NCBI GenBank assembly: GCA_023614405.1
Contig: JAJUPC010000035.1
Location: forward strand, 1,402,539 to 1,466,538
Direction of reading: 5' to 3'
Length of the DNA: 64,000 nucleotides
From: Avena insularis
Taxonomy: Eukaryota > Streptophyta > Magnoliopsida > Poales > Poaceae
Under the pieces are notes generated by a model that saw only the letters and a program-made list of their open reading frames with translations, was not told the origin of the DNA and made no database searches. How positions within the stretch are numbered: the first letter of the stretch is position 1; every line of letters starts with the position of its first letter. A program made the translations under genes and the position numbers. This document shows, piece by piece, positions 1 through 10,770 of the stretch.

Positions 1-949
1 ACACTCACCTGAAGTATAATAATATGATCAAAGTAATTATGTTTACATTACTATAAAAGGTCATGCGTAGTAACCTTAACCCTTACACCATGATATCATG
101 TCAATTACTAACACCGGAAGAGTGCTTTGATAATATCAAACACCGTAACAGGGTGACTATAAAGGTGGGTTCAGGTACTCCGAAAGTGTTATGTAGAGGC
201 TCGTGGATAAAAAGTGGGATTTGTCCATCCCAATGACGGAGTTATATACTCTGGGCCCTCTCAATGATATCACATTGACACCAGCTTGCAAGCAGGTGAT
301 TTGATCACAAAGAATGTTATATCACGGAAACGAGAAAATAGTACTTATCGGTAACGAGATCAAACTAGATATGGGAATACCGATGATCGAATCTCAGACA
401 TGTAATATATCGCGAGAGAAAGGGATTTAGTTATGATGTTAAAGGTTCTCACGATCACTAAGTCATTGTTGAATGTGTGGGAGTTAGTATGGATCTCTAC
501 GTCCCACTGTTGATTATTAATCGGAGAGGGGTCTCGATCATGTCTGCATTTTCGTGAACTGTAGGGTGACACACTTAAGGTATACCGACACCAATTGGAG
601 CAAATATATTACCATAGAAATATTTTTAAAGCGCTAAAATTATTTCGATGGACACCTGAATTGTTTTGGGTCAAATTGCTAAAATGGTTTCAGATGTAAT
701 ATCGAAGTATTGCAAGGGGTTTATGCAAATGTTTGTTAATTAAAGTAATTTACAAAACTATGAATAAAATAAATAAAAGAATTTTATTAAATGAGAGATG
801 GCATTAATTTTGGTGGAAAATTAATGCATATGAGTGGAATTTTGAGCGGATGGATTTTATGTGAGTAGAGCCTCCTCCCACATGAATGAGGGAGAGGTGG
901 GGGCACCCACCTTGGCCACCGGACATGGCATGGGGGTCGCACGCTCTCC

Positions 950-957
950 TATAAAAG
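950..957 (+). promoter_or_regulatory. TATA box of Copia D 5' LTR
   Basis: TATAAAAG lies in the same place in the 3' LTR remnant (57009-57016), and as a reverse complement in both C LTRs (44512-44519, 51135-51142). Its conserved position marks the likely start of LTR transcription about 30 bp downstream. Confidence 0.7.
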
Positions 958-1375
958 GAACCCCTTCTCCTCTCAATTCACACCTCCTCGTGAAGGATCT
1001 CTCTCCCCCTCTAGTTTATCCCCCATGGCTTCGAATTGGCGAAGTACATGTTCTCGTGGTGATTTCTCTGAAAAGGATCTACTGCTTCCGCTTCTTTGCT
1101 GGAGCGAGGAGACAAAGGTTGTCGGGGTGCTGGACGTGTGTGTGATCACGGATGTGTTGCTGATTCGCGGTGTTGGACTTGCTGGTGTTGGACCTGCTAG
1201 ACTTGCTGGACTTCATCACAATCTTGAGATCGGCAAGTTTACGATTACATCATCCACGACAACCAATGTCGTAAAGCTTTTAGGTCTTCGAGGGTGAGTT
1301 ATCTATGTATGTATATCCACCCGTTGCTTGTATATAAATAGATAGATCTTGATGCTTAGTTGTTCATATCGCAGG

Positions 1376-1380
1376 AAAAC
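1376..1380. repeat. target site duplication of element A, left copy
   Basis: AAAAC here against AAAAT at 14105-14109, one mismatch. Removing A and one copy restores a continuous Copia LTR end, reading like the matching end of the C LTRs, which supports this insertion point. Confidence 0.7.
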
Positions 1381-4300
1381 TGTAAGATCCCACCTTTATA
1401 AAGGTAAAGATCCCTATGATTGCAATGCTAGACCCTGGATCAATGCTAGCATCCACAGTTTAAGATAAAGTACACAGAAACAAAGGTCATTATTACAAGT
1501 CATTCCAGAGACAACATAGTCTTTTACAACTCTATAGCCATAGGCAAGTACAAGAGTTTAACTTAACAATATAAAATAGAAGTCTTCATCTTCATATGCC
1601 ACAGGCAAGCATATTGAGTATAGACTCATAACCCCTAATCATCATCAGAGTAACCTGCAACATCACAAGTTACAGCCACAGTGGGTCAATACATTGGAAT
1701 AGTATTGGCAAGTGATACCTTAGTAGAATATTAACATCTAGTTACTACATGATTTTGGCTAAGTGTAGCTTAGGCTTGCTTTCCTCAAAATAGGTTTTAC
1801 CTATCAGTTGAAAATACTAAGTTTTTCTTTGACAAAACTTTCCCAAGGAACCACCAATAGAAATTGGTAAACCTTCACCCTTGTTTAACCACAAGTTTTA
1901 ACTTAGAAAATTGGGATGAGGAGATTCTTGATAGCTTCCATGTCTTGATGCTCAAATTGTCCAATACCAGGGACATGGCTAAGTACTTAGATTCTTCCAT
2001 CTGCAGAGGTTGTGCACTTTCCCCACAAGACATGATTTTCACCAAGACAGGACCTTTCAGAAGCCTTCCCTTAGACCAAATGGACGCGTTCCAACCTATC
2101 ATCCCACTACCACCAACTGTCCAAATGGCTAAGTTATTGCAACCTATGTGATCCAGGCAGAGCCCATAATGCCATGTGGCTGCACTAGAAGCTTCTTAAC
2201 ATTTGGCATCTCAAATCCCTTTGTTTCTGGGTGGCTTTCCACAAGTGAGATACACAAGGTAAACCATAGAAATGGGCCTTGTGTAACCACTCAACACAAA
2301 CCATTCTTTCCAATCCACCCAGGTGTTTCATTCATTTAGTTGTTTTATTAAGCAAAACATAAATCAAAGACTTAGAAATATTTCTCATAACATGAATATA
2401 TAATCCACCCTTGGTTACTACTAGCTAGGCTAAGCATGGCAATAGCAAGTATCTTAAATTAGAGGAAATTCTAACATTACTACAACTACTAGGATTTCCC
2501 AAGCATAGCATATAGATACTTAGCAAAATAATCATGCAAGTCCTATACAAAATATTTCTAATGCATAGGTAAAAATATAGGGATAAAAACATGAAGCACT
2601 ACTTGCCTTGGTAGTTTGGGGAGTAGTAACAATCTTCACAACCACAATCACTATTAGCATCAAAATATACACATAAAATAATGGCACCAAATTCACATAT
2701 CAAAAATGTACAAGCAAAAGTAATGAATGCATGCAAATGCCATGTGATGATTTTCTACACCAAACAAGACAAGTATACAGTACTGACTCATAAACATGAC
2801 CAAGACACACTACACAAACTTTATTTAGTCTCTAAATCATTTTTCAAATAATTTCTATACTCAAAATAAGCCTACAAATGTCTCTACAAAAATAATCAAT
2901 TTTACAGAAGCAAAACATTAAACACATTGCATAAATGGATAGAATTCTTTCTCCTGATTCCAATGATATAAAATTTGCAAAATTTGAACGTGTGGATCAA
3001 AAGTTATGAATTTTGCAAGTTTGAATGTTTAATAGATCTAAATTCTGTTTTTAAATCTAACACAGGACACGCGGCAGCGTCTGATTGGACGATACCGCTT
3101 CGCACTAGATCACGCTCGCGCACCGTTAGATCTAACTTAAAATCTGCGGCTCTGATCTGCCCGTACCTCTTCGGCCTGGCTTCTAATCTAAACCACTGGA
3201 TCTAGATCCAGTGGATCAAAACTCTCTGACCCAAAACCGGCGGCACATCTGGTTGCTGGTGGCGGCGGCGTTGCTGCCAACGATGTTCCGGTGGTTCTAG
3301 GAAGCAAGGGAGGAAACAGAGGGGCTTACTGAGCTCGTGAGGTCGTCGCGGTGCTCGAGGTGGTCAAGGGAGGGACAGGGGCGCACCGACTCGACCGCTA
3401 TTGCTCGCTGGAGAACCTACAGCCGTTGGTTACGGTCGCTCGTCGTTGTTGGCGAAGATATAGGTCACGCCTAGCAAGAAGGATGGTGTCATTAGACGCG
3501 CACAAGTCTGGCAAACACGTGAGCATCAAAGATAGGGAAGGGGGCGGTCGGGGCTTACGGGGAGAACTCGCCGGAGTGGACGCGGTCGTCGGTGGCGTTC
3601 TGGTGTTGACGCTGGCGAGGCTCTGGATGGCCCTAGCATGCACCATTGGGGTTAAACGATGCGCAAGGTTGCGGAGATCATTCTGGCAAGATAAAAGGCA
3701 AGGGGCGAAGTGTGCTCACCGGAATTCACCGTCCGAGTTCGTCTGTGCAACGGCGGAGTGAGCTCAAATACGCGCAGCCTAGGGGCGACTGGGTGTGGGT
3801 GTTTGGGGGGAAGGACCGTGGCGAGGTGGTGATTATATAGCCAGAGCAGGGGCGAAGATTGCGCGCTGCATCAATGCAATTGATCGAGGCAATGAAGAGG
3901 AAGAAACGGCCGGCGACGACGTGTTCTCGCGCGGGATTTTCGGTAAGATGACGATGACATGGAGAGGGCCCATCGATCAGTGGATGTGGGGTAGGTTCTG
4001 CACGGGTGAGGGAAGAAGCAGAGGGAAATGGCCCGGGTGGGCTTAATGGGCTGGTTTCTGTGCTGGGCCAAATTGGCAGCGCCGACCTTTTCTGCTTTCT
4101 TTAATCTTTTCTATTTCTATTTTGATTTTCAGGGTACATTTTCAAATGAGTTTCAAATAAGTTTGAATTCAAACCACTTCTGAAATTTTGTAAAGTGAAA
4201 ATTGTACACATTTGGTTGCAGAACAATGTTGTACACTTTAAAATAATTTGGCACTTTGGAATTTTAAAATAAACAATGTTTTTACCCATTGCTTAATAAA

Positions 4301-4557
4301 GACAAAGAAATGGTTTAAATTTGTTTCTTTGTTTTGAAATCTTTGTCCAAGCTTTGGAATACAACCAACAACCATAGGACCAAATACATTTGGTTTAAAA
4401 CAAGCAATCCCATATTAAAGGGTAGCTTTGGGTCAAAGTTAGCTCACATAAAACAAAATGCTTCTGGTTTTGAAATGACCATGAAAATGATCCTAAAATG
4501 ATTATGAATGTATGGATGATATGCAAATTTTGAAAACATGATTTTAGGGATGTTACA
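1381..4557 (-). repeat. element A 3' LTR
   Basis: Starts TGTAAGATCC and ends GGATGTTACA on the + strand and matches 10921-14104 along its whole length. The half before 3000 is AT-rich; 3060-4060 is GC-rich and holds the putative promoter on the minus strand. The open frames at 3351-4071 lie in this GC-rich part, differ between the two LTRs, and are not taken as genes. Confidence 0.93.
3832..3839 (-). promoter_or_regulatory. putative TATA box in element A 3' LTR
   Basis: TATATAAT on the minus strand, conserved in the other LTR at 13365-13372 and placed at the edge of the GC-rich block. No initiation data, so this is motif-level only. Confidence 0.45.
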
Positions 4558-4569
4558 AATCTAACCCCC

Positions 4570-5718
4570 TTAAGGTGAATCTCGCCCTCGAGATTCAGAT
4601 TGGCTAGCAAATAGGTGAGGGTGGTATTTCCGAAGATCATCTTCTCTTTCCCATGTTGCTTCTTCTTCGGAATGATGGTTCCATTGAACTTTTCAGAATT
4701 TGATAGTCTTAGTCCGAGTAACTCTTTCTGCAGTCTCAAGAATCTTGATGGGTTTTTCCTCATAATTGAGATCACTTTCCAATTGGACCTCCTCCAAAGG
4801 TATAGTATCCTTCAAAGAAGTCTCTTCCATCTCTGGATGGCATTTCTTTAGCTGACTCACATGAAACACATTGCAAACTGCAGACAATGATTCTGGCAAT
4901 TCAACTTCATAAGCTACTTCTCCTTTACGATTCAGAATCTTGAATGGTCCAACATATCTTGGGGCCAATTTTCCTTTGACTCCAAATCTTTTCACTCCAC
5001 GAAGTGGTGACACTCTAAGATAAGCTCTATCACCCACTTCATAGGTGAATTCTCTACACTTAGGATCTGCGTAGCTCTTCTATCGGGACTGTGCTATCTT
5101 CAATCTGTCTTTTACTAGCTTGACTTTCTCTTCAGCCTCTTTGATTAGTTCTGGTCCGAACAAGTTTCTTTCTCCCACACCATTCCATAGCAATGGGGTG
5201 GTACACTTTCTCCCATAGAGAAACTCAAACGGTGCCATCTTGATACTGGCTTGATAACTGTTATTGTAAGAGAATTATGCGTAAGGCAGACTTTCATCCC
5301 AACTAGCTCCATAGTCTAGGGCACATGCCCTCAACATATCTTCTAGAATATGGTTGGTCCTTTCTGTCTGTCCATCAGTCTGAGAATGAAAAGCAGTGTT
5401 GAATTCTAATCTCGTTCCCAATGACTCATGTAGTTGCCTCCAAAAATGAGAAGTGAATTGTGTTCCCCTATCAGACACAATACTCTTGGGTACTCCATGC
5501 AGACACACAATCCTATTCATATAGATCTTGGCCAACTTAGCACTTGTATAGGTTGTCTTCACAGGTATGAAATGAGCCACTTTAGTGAGGCGATCCACTA
5601 CTGCCCAAATAGAATCATATCCTGACCTGGTCCTTGGCAATCCAGTGATAAAATCCATGCCAATCTTGTCCCACTTCCAATCAGGAATAGGTAGTGGTTG
5701 TAGCAATCATGCTGGTTT
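4570..5718 (-). pseudogene. pol: element A pol: integrase core, C-terminal region and chromodomain
   Basis: Same frame as the upstream pol parts. The integrase core shows the first aspartate in GMDFITGLP (near 5655), the second in VSDRGTQF (near 5475) and the glutamate in DGQTERTN (near 5370), so the D,D-35-E triad is present. It is followed by the GDRAYLRVSPLRG-type C-terminal domain and, from about 4692, a chromodomain segment with EEEATWERED and PHLFA, ending at the TAA at 4570-4572. Nonsense codons sit at 5707-5709, 5275-5277, 5080-5082 and 4693-4695; several look like CAG/CGA to TAG/TGA changes. Chromodomains of this kind are known to steer integration into heterochromatin. The reading frame itself is not shifted anywhere, but the protein cannot be made intact. 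Confidence 0.9.
4577..4596 (-). other. hairpin at the pol end of element A
   Basis: GAATCTCG, a 4-base loop, CGAGATTC: an 8-bp perfect inverted repeat over the last sense codons of pol and just before the polypurine end of the internal region. The same hairpin occurs in B (34085-34104) and E (30967-30985). Confidence 0.75.
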
Positions 5719-6822
5719 CTAATGTTCCGCTTTCACTCTACTACATACATCACACAAAGCAATATGTTCGGCGATGTCCTTCTTGAGATTATTCCACCAA
5801 AATCTTTCCTTCATATCCATGTACATTTTGGTGTTACCCGGATGAATGTAATATGGTGAATTGTGTGCTTCCTGTAAAATCAGTTTTTGAAGCTCCGGAT
5901 CTTGTGGAACGCAGATAAGTTTCCCATACCATAAGGTACCCTGTTCGTCTTCATGGAATCCTTTGGCTTTTCCTTTGCCAATCTTTTCCTTAATCTCTTC
6001 AATTTCCTTGTCTGTCTTTTGGGCTTCCTTGATTTTGTCCAACAGAGTGGGTTGAACATCCAATGACATGAGATGTCCTTCAGGCACAATCTCCAATCTG
6101 AGGTCTCTTAGTTGGGCACACAAATCATCTGGCAATTCTCCCTTAGTAAGGCCATTCACAAATACCTTACGGCTTAGTGCATGAGCCACAACATTTGCTT
6201 TACCGGGATGGTATTGCAAACTCAAGTCATAGTCCTTGATGAGTTCTAGCCATCTTCTTTGTCTCATGTTGATTTCTTTCTGAGTGAAGATATACTTCAA
6301 ACTTTTGTGATCTGTGAACACTTCACATCGCTTACCCAAAATATAGTGTCTCCATGTTTTGAGTGCATGCACAACAGAGTCTAACTCCAAATCATGAGTA
6401 GGGTAATTTACGTCATGAGTTTTGAGTTGTCTCGAGGCATAAGCTACAACTTTCCCTTCTTGCATTAGAACTGCACCTAATCCATGATGAGATGCATCAC
6501 AATACACTTGGAAATCTTTCTCCAAATCTGGCAGACATAGAACTGGTGCTGTCACTAGTCTCTTCTTCAATTCTTGGAAACTGAGTTCACATCCTTTAGT
6601 CCAAGAAAATTTCTTGTCTTTCTTTAGTAACTCCGTCATTGGCTTAGCTACCTTGGAAAAATTCTCAATGAATCTTCTGTAGTATCCTGCCAAGCCAAGG
6701 AAACTACGAACTTCTTTTACTGACTTAGGAGATTCCCACTCAGTTATAGCTGACACTTTTGCGGGATCAACTGCTACACCATCTCCTGACACAACGTGTC
6801 CAAGAAATCCAACTTCATTTAA
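5719..6822 (-). pseudogene. pol: element A pol: end of RT, RNase H and integrase zinc-binding domain
   Basis: A long open stretch of the pol frame carrying the RT connection ([12 protein letters not shown]), a Ty3-type RNase H and the HHCC zinc finger of integrase ([10 protein letters not shown] ... LCDVCSR). The RNase H has FQVYCDAS and [10 protein letters not shown], but the fourth catalytic motif reads VVAHALSRK where element B has VVADALSRK, so one metal-binding aspartate is replaced by histidine. The stretch is bounded by nonsense codons at 6823-6825 (TGG to TAG in the CEF-W-LN motif) and 5719-5721 (CAG to TAG). It would remove the RNA template during reverse transcription and start integration, but it is inactive here. 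Confidence 0.9.
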
Positions 6823-8070
6823 CTAGAATTCACACTTGCTGAATTTGGCATACAGCTTATGCTCTCTAAGCTTCTCAAGTATCAAATGCAAATGTCCTTC
6901 ATGCTCTTCTTTGCTCTTGGAGTAGATCAAAATGTCATCGATGAAAACGACAACAAACTTGTCAAGGAACTCCATGAACACCTTGTTCATCATATTCATA
7001 AAGTAAGCTGGTGCATTGGTCAAACCAAATGGCATCACTGTATACTCATACAATCCATACCTAGTGGTGAAAGCTGTCTTAGGTATGTCTTGTTCCCTTA
7101 TCTTAAGCTGAAAATAACCTGACCGGAGATCAATCTTTGAGAACACACAGGCTCCTTCTAGCTGATCAAACAAGTCATTAATTCTAGGCAAAGGATATTT
7201 GTTCTTGATACTCACCTCATTGAGTGAATGATAATCTATGCATAACCTTTGACTTCTATCTTTCTTTTCCACAAACAAGACTGGTGCTCCCCAAGATGAA
7301 GAACTTGGTTGAATAAATCCTTTCTGCAACTGTTCTCCCAGTTGTTTCTTAAGTTCTTTCAGCTCATCAACTGACATCTTGTAAGGTCTCTTTGCTATTG
7401 GTCCTGAGCCTGGCAGCAAGTCAATCAGAAATTCCACATCTCTATTTGGTGGCATTCCTGGCAATTCTTCCGGAAACACATCCGGATATTCTCTCACAAT
7501 TGGCACACTGTCAATGCTAACCCCCTTAAGAGAATTTAGCTTATTCCCTTTTGATTCAAAGTTAGTCTTGAATCTAATCCTTTTATTTTCTGGGGTTGTG
7601 AGTGTGACAGTATGATTGGCACAATCTAGTACTCCCTTGTACTTAGTCATCCAGTCCATTCCCAAAATGACATCCAATCCTTGGGAATTTAGGATTATTA
7701 GATTAACGGGAAACTTATACTTCCCAAACTCTATGGCTAGGTCATGACATCCTGAGTTCACTATCATTTCTCCACCAGGAGAACTTACTTTTATAGGACA
7801 CCCAATAGTTTCAACTGGAAGTTCATTTCTTTCAAGAAATGCTCTTGATATGAATGAATGCGATGCGCTAGTATCAAAAAGAACAAGTGTTGGAACAGAA
7901 TTAAGTTTGAACTTACCAGCCATAGCATCAGGTTCCTCATAGATCTCTTCCACATTGATGTGATTCACCTGTCCCTTCTGGAAAGGGTTGGGCTTGTTGG
8001 CACCGTCAACTTTCTTTTCTAGGCACTCATTTGCATAATGCCCCATCTTCTTGCACTTAAAGCATTCAAC
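6823..8070 (-). pseudogene. pol: element A pol: zinc knuckle, aspartic protease and reverse transcriptase
   Basis: Begins with the nucleic-acid-binding zinc knuckle [14 protein letters not shown] (CCHC intact). The aspartic protease follows with [14 protein letters not shown]; the usual DTGA is DTSA, which would weaken the active site. The RT has [10 protein letters not shown], the [13 protein letters not shown] block, [13 protein letters not shown] and the catalytic [10 protein letters not shown] (near 6930-6945), all intact. The frame is continuous with gag upstream, so a single gag-pol polyprotein was the ancestral product. The part is closed by nonsense codons at 8071-8073 and 6823-6825. 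It supplies the enzymes that process the polyprotein and copy the RNA to cDNA in cytoplasmic particles. Confidence 0.92.
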
Positions 8071-9027
8071 CTAACTGAGATCCTTCTTGACAGGTTGGCT
8101 TCCACTACCACTTCCACTTCCATTGTGGTGGCTCTTATATCCACCCTTGTGGTTGTTGTACTTATCACTATCATGACTACGGTGATGCTTGTTGTCATGA
8201 TGGCGGTTGTGGTTATGGTGGCTATTATACTTTCCATGCTTGTGGGATCCGGAACTCCCACTATCATCATAATGGGAACGCTTGTGAGACGATCCCGAGC
8301 TGTGCTTGTCAGAGTGGTGCTTCCTCTTTCTACTTTCAACTTGTTTCATCTTATTCTCTAAGATGGTAGCCTTGTCACAAAGGGATTGATAGGTGGGGAC
8401 ATAGGCCACAGATAACTGCAGGTTTAGTTCATCGTTCAATCCTTCGAGGAACTTCTCTTTCCTCTAGGCATCGGTATCAACTTCATCCGGTGCATAACAT
8501 GCCAGATTGTTGAACTCCTCAATATATTCAGCCACGCTGCGGTGGCGCTGCTTCAGGTTATGAAACTCCTTATTCTTCAAATTCATCACTCCGGATGAGA
8601 TGTGAGCTGTACGGAAACCATCTTCAAATATAGCCCATGTCACATCCTCAATGGGAGTGGTGATCTGGAAGTTATCCCACCAAGTAGCTGCTGGTCCTTC
8701 CAACAAGTGTGCTGCAAACCTGACTTTCTCCTCGTCGGTGCAGCCGACAGTTACCAAATCCTTGTTCAACAAACGTAGCCAATCATTGGCCACCATGGGA
8801 TCAGTGGTTCCTAAGAACTTTGCAGGCCTCAGTCTTAGGAATCTGGTGAGCATGTCAAATCCTGGTGGATTGTTCTGATTGTTGTTGTTGTTATTATTGT
8901 TGTTATTCTGATTCTGCATGAAAGTGGTCATCATCTGCATCAGATGTGCCTGTGCTGTCATCACTTGCTGCATCTCGGGGGTGACACTGTTGTTGTTCGG
9001 GTTGGGGTTGCCACATCGAGGAGGCAT
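8071..9027 (-). pseudogene. gag: element A gag (capsid) with nonsense codon
   Basis: Starts MPPRCGNPNPNNN at 9027; the start is fixed by the matching MPPRR starts in B and E and by the AG immediately upstream in all three. Residues 1-60 are Gln/Asn-rich with a run of asparagines coded by a TTG/TTA microsatellite on the + strand. The retrotransposon capsid domain follows (RFLRLRPAKF, DWLRLLNKDL, WWDNFQIT, EYIEEFNNLA), then a linker very rich in His, Ser, Lys and Gly (8100-8330). A TAG at 8464-8466 replaces a lysine codon and another TAG at 8071-8073 comes just before the zinc knuckle. Gag forms the virus-like particle. Confidence 0.92.
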
Positions 9028-9252
9028 CTGTGGTTTTCATAAGGATAAGAATGAGATACCCATAGATGCTTGTTATGCACAAAACATCACATAGACAATC
9101 ACCAAAACAACATCAAAATAAGATAAGGTTCAACAACATAAACAACAAGTTTTAAAAGCAAACACACCATAGCAAGCCATCCACATGTTGGATGGTCATT
9201 GCGACTCAATAATCATAAGCATGATAAATGAAAGGTAAATAAGTAGTCATCA
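9028..9252 (-). other. intron-like gap between accessory ORF and gag (element A)
   Basis: No open frame. Read on the minus strand it is T-rich and ends AACCACAG directly before the gag ATG, like a plant 3' splice site. A weak GT donor inside the end of the upstream ORF (GTTGAT, 9270-9265) would give a 243-nt phase-0 intron. This is motif reading only. Confidence 0.35.
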
Positions 9253-10062
9253 CTACTCCTCTGCATCAACCTCCTCATCAACAAGTGTAAGACCTGCATT
9301 CTCCATAACGGTCTTGTATTCCTCAACATTGGTAGTCAAGGCCTCTATCTTGGCTTTTAGAGCCCTCTTCTGTGAACGAAGTCTCTCAATCACACCCTGC
9401 TGATGCTCGATCTCGAAGTCCTTAGCCTCTAGTTCTGCATTCATCTCTCGAATCCTCTTGTTCCTATCTTGGACTCTTTTCTCTTGGCTCTTGAACTTCC
9501 TGTCCTGGCTCTCAAACTTAGCCTCCATTTCCTTGACTATCTCGTCTTGCTCCGCGAAGAGCTTGTCCTTCTCACGAAGCTGCAGCTGGAGCTCGTCATT
9601 GCTAAGCATGACGTTGGTCCTATCAGTATCTAGGTGCCTAATAAGAACCTCTAAGTCCTGAAGGTATAGACGAATCGGCTCTGCCATCTCTTTAGCAACA
9701 TCCTCGAACTCAATAGCCTCACCCTCCTCGTCACGTCTGCCGAAGGCGTGAAAGTGAGTACCTCTAAGCTCCCTGGAGTGCCTCCCTAACAGACGCCCAA
9801 GTAAGTCCTGCATGACTACCTCTAAGCCTCTCTCTTTGTCGTCATGCATTAGCTTGAAAGTGATGGCCTCCGTGGCTGGCTCAGTCTGGCGTCCTGGTTG
9901 GGTAACTTTGAAGCCCCAAAGGTCCTTCCTCTCAAACTTGGTGAGGGGAAGCATCATGATGCTAGGAAGCGGGAGATTGAGCACACTAGTGAGCTCAATA
10001 AGACGAGTGCCAAAACGAGTTCCCTTGAACTCTTCAGTCGTGCTGATAGTAACATTAGGCAT
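9253..10062 (-). CDS. element A accessory ORF2, 269-aa coiled-coil protein upstream of gag
   Basis: The frame is open for 269 codons although the gag-pol of the same element has eight stops. The N-terminal part (about residues 1-60, with EEFKGTRFGTRL and the WGFKV stretch) looks globular. Residues about 145-258 are strongly charged with heptad spacing (LREKDKLFAEQDE, FESQDRKFKSQEKR, IERLRSQKRALKAK) and should form a long coiled coil. The start is the ATG right after AAAATAG. I do not recognise the family and assign no function. It lies in the element orientation between the primer site and gag, so it belongs to the transposon rather than to the host. It could be the second exon of one accessory protein with ORF1 (see 10063-10282). 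Confidence 0.7.
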   Translation of the reverse strand: MPNVTISTTEEFKGTRFGTRLIELTSVLNLPLPSIMMLPLTKFERKDLWGFKVTQPGRQTEPATEAITFKLMHDDKERGLEVVMQDLLGRLLGRHSRELRGTHFHAFGRRDEEGEAIEFEDVAKEMAEPIRLYLQDLEVLIRHLDTDRTNVMLSNDELQLQLREKDKLFAEQDEIVKEMEAKFESQDRKFKSQEKRVQDRNKRIREMNAELEAKDFEIEHQQGVIERLRSQKRALKAKIEALTTNVEEYKTVMENAGLTLVDEEVDAEE

Positions 10063-10282
10063 CTATTTTATAAGATAGAGAAAAGTTAGAATCAACTTCA
10101 ATAGAGACAAATCACAAGGCAAAGCATCACATGCATATCTTTGGCAACCAAACACACAAGTCATGGCATACATAAATCCATTACAATCATCCAAGGTTCA
10201 ACATAACTTAGACAATTTTTTTGGAAATAAAACGATAAGTGTGGTGGTCCAACTAACGAAGTACACTACAACTCTCACTCAC
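10063..10282 (-). other. putative 220-nt intron joining accessory ORF1 and ORF2 (element A)
   Basis: On the minus strand a consensus-like donor CTA/GTGAGT at 10282-10277 and an acceptor AAAATAG at 10063 flank a T-rich stretch. ORF1 would end with codon 87 after its internal Met (10543), exactly phase 0, and join to the ATG of ORF2. Without splicing, ORF1 stops a few codons later. Not tested by RNA data. Confidence 0.4.
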
Positions 10283-10770
10283 TAGACAAATGTCTATCAA
10301 AGCATCCTTAGTAGCCATCTGTCTATCTTGTTCATAAGATTCCCAAATCAAGTCTATGATGTCTTCCCTTAGTTGTTGGTTGGTAGTCTCCAACTCTTGG
10401 GTATGCTTCTTTTCTTCCCTAAGGTCATTTTGGGTGTTAAGCATTCTGCACTTGAGTCTATCACCAAGCTCTTTGATGGCCTTCCAAGCTGCATCCCTTG
10501 CAGAGTCAAAGAATGTGGTGTGCATCACTGAGTTGGTGACCATGCAGAATCCTGATTATTTGTGGTTGTCTTCCTTGTTTTTTACAAGTGAAGTTGCACC
10601 CACCAGTACTCCTCTCCTTCATCCATCAAAGGGAAACCTTTGTACACAGCTGCACCATGTATCCCCATGGTAACCATAAGGTTCTTGGGGGCTTTTGGAA
10701 ATTCTGTCTCACACTCCAAAGTCATGGTCATGAGTGGTCCCTTCCTTACGGCTTCGTTGATGGAGTTCAT
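10253..10770 (-). pseudogene. element A accessory ORF1, broken (one frameshift, one stop)
   Basis: Two frames make one ancestral ORF. The first, 62 codons from the ATG at 10770 (which follows TTTGTAG), contains AAVYKGFPLMDEGEEYWWVQLHL. The second starts about codon 75 and reads SGFCMVTNSVMHTTFFDSAR then DAAWKAIKELGDRLK, followed by a charged helical part (LREEKKHTQELETTNQQLRE). They are separated by a single-base shift in the A-run near 10575 and a TAA at 10556-10558. The pattern of a Tyr/Phe-x-Gly core followed by W-x-V/I and a hydrophobic strand also occurs in a frame inside element B at 39156-39344 on the opposite strand. Function unknown; the position upstream of gag is shared with ORF2. 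Confidence 0.55.

Larger units (their letters stand above)
1..1380 (+). repeat. Copia element D, 5' LTR (first part, truncated by window start)
   Basis: This stretch aligns by eye with the 3' LTR of the same element: position 1 corresponds to about 25823, so roughly 260 bp of the LTR lie before the window. It also resembles the LTRs of Copia C (minus strand). It ends in a GC-rich promoter-like part with a TATA box at 950 and is cut at 1380 by element A; the last 33 bp resume at 14105. Small open frames here (861-1297) are not conserved coding and are left out. The family looks related to the BARE/WIS/Angela group of Triticeae Copia elements (from memory). Confidence 0.85.

Noticed and set aside
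1864..2151. 95-codon frame, repeated at 11404-11691
   Set aside because: Shared only because both lie in the A LTRs; no domain and no start context.
3351..4071. Several open frames in the GC-rich part of the A LTR, repeated at 12826-13607
   Set aside because: The frames are in LTR DNA, differ between the two LTRs, overlap on both strands and show no domain; GC-rich DNA gives long chance frames.
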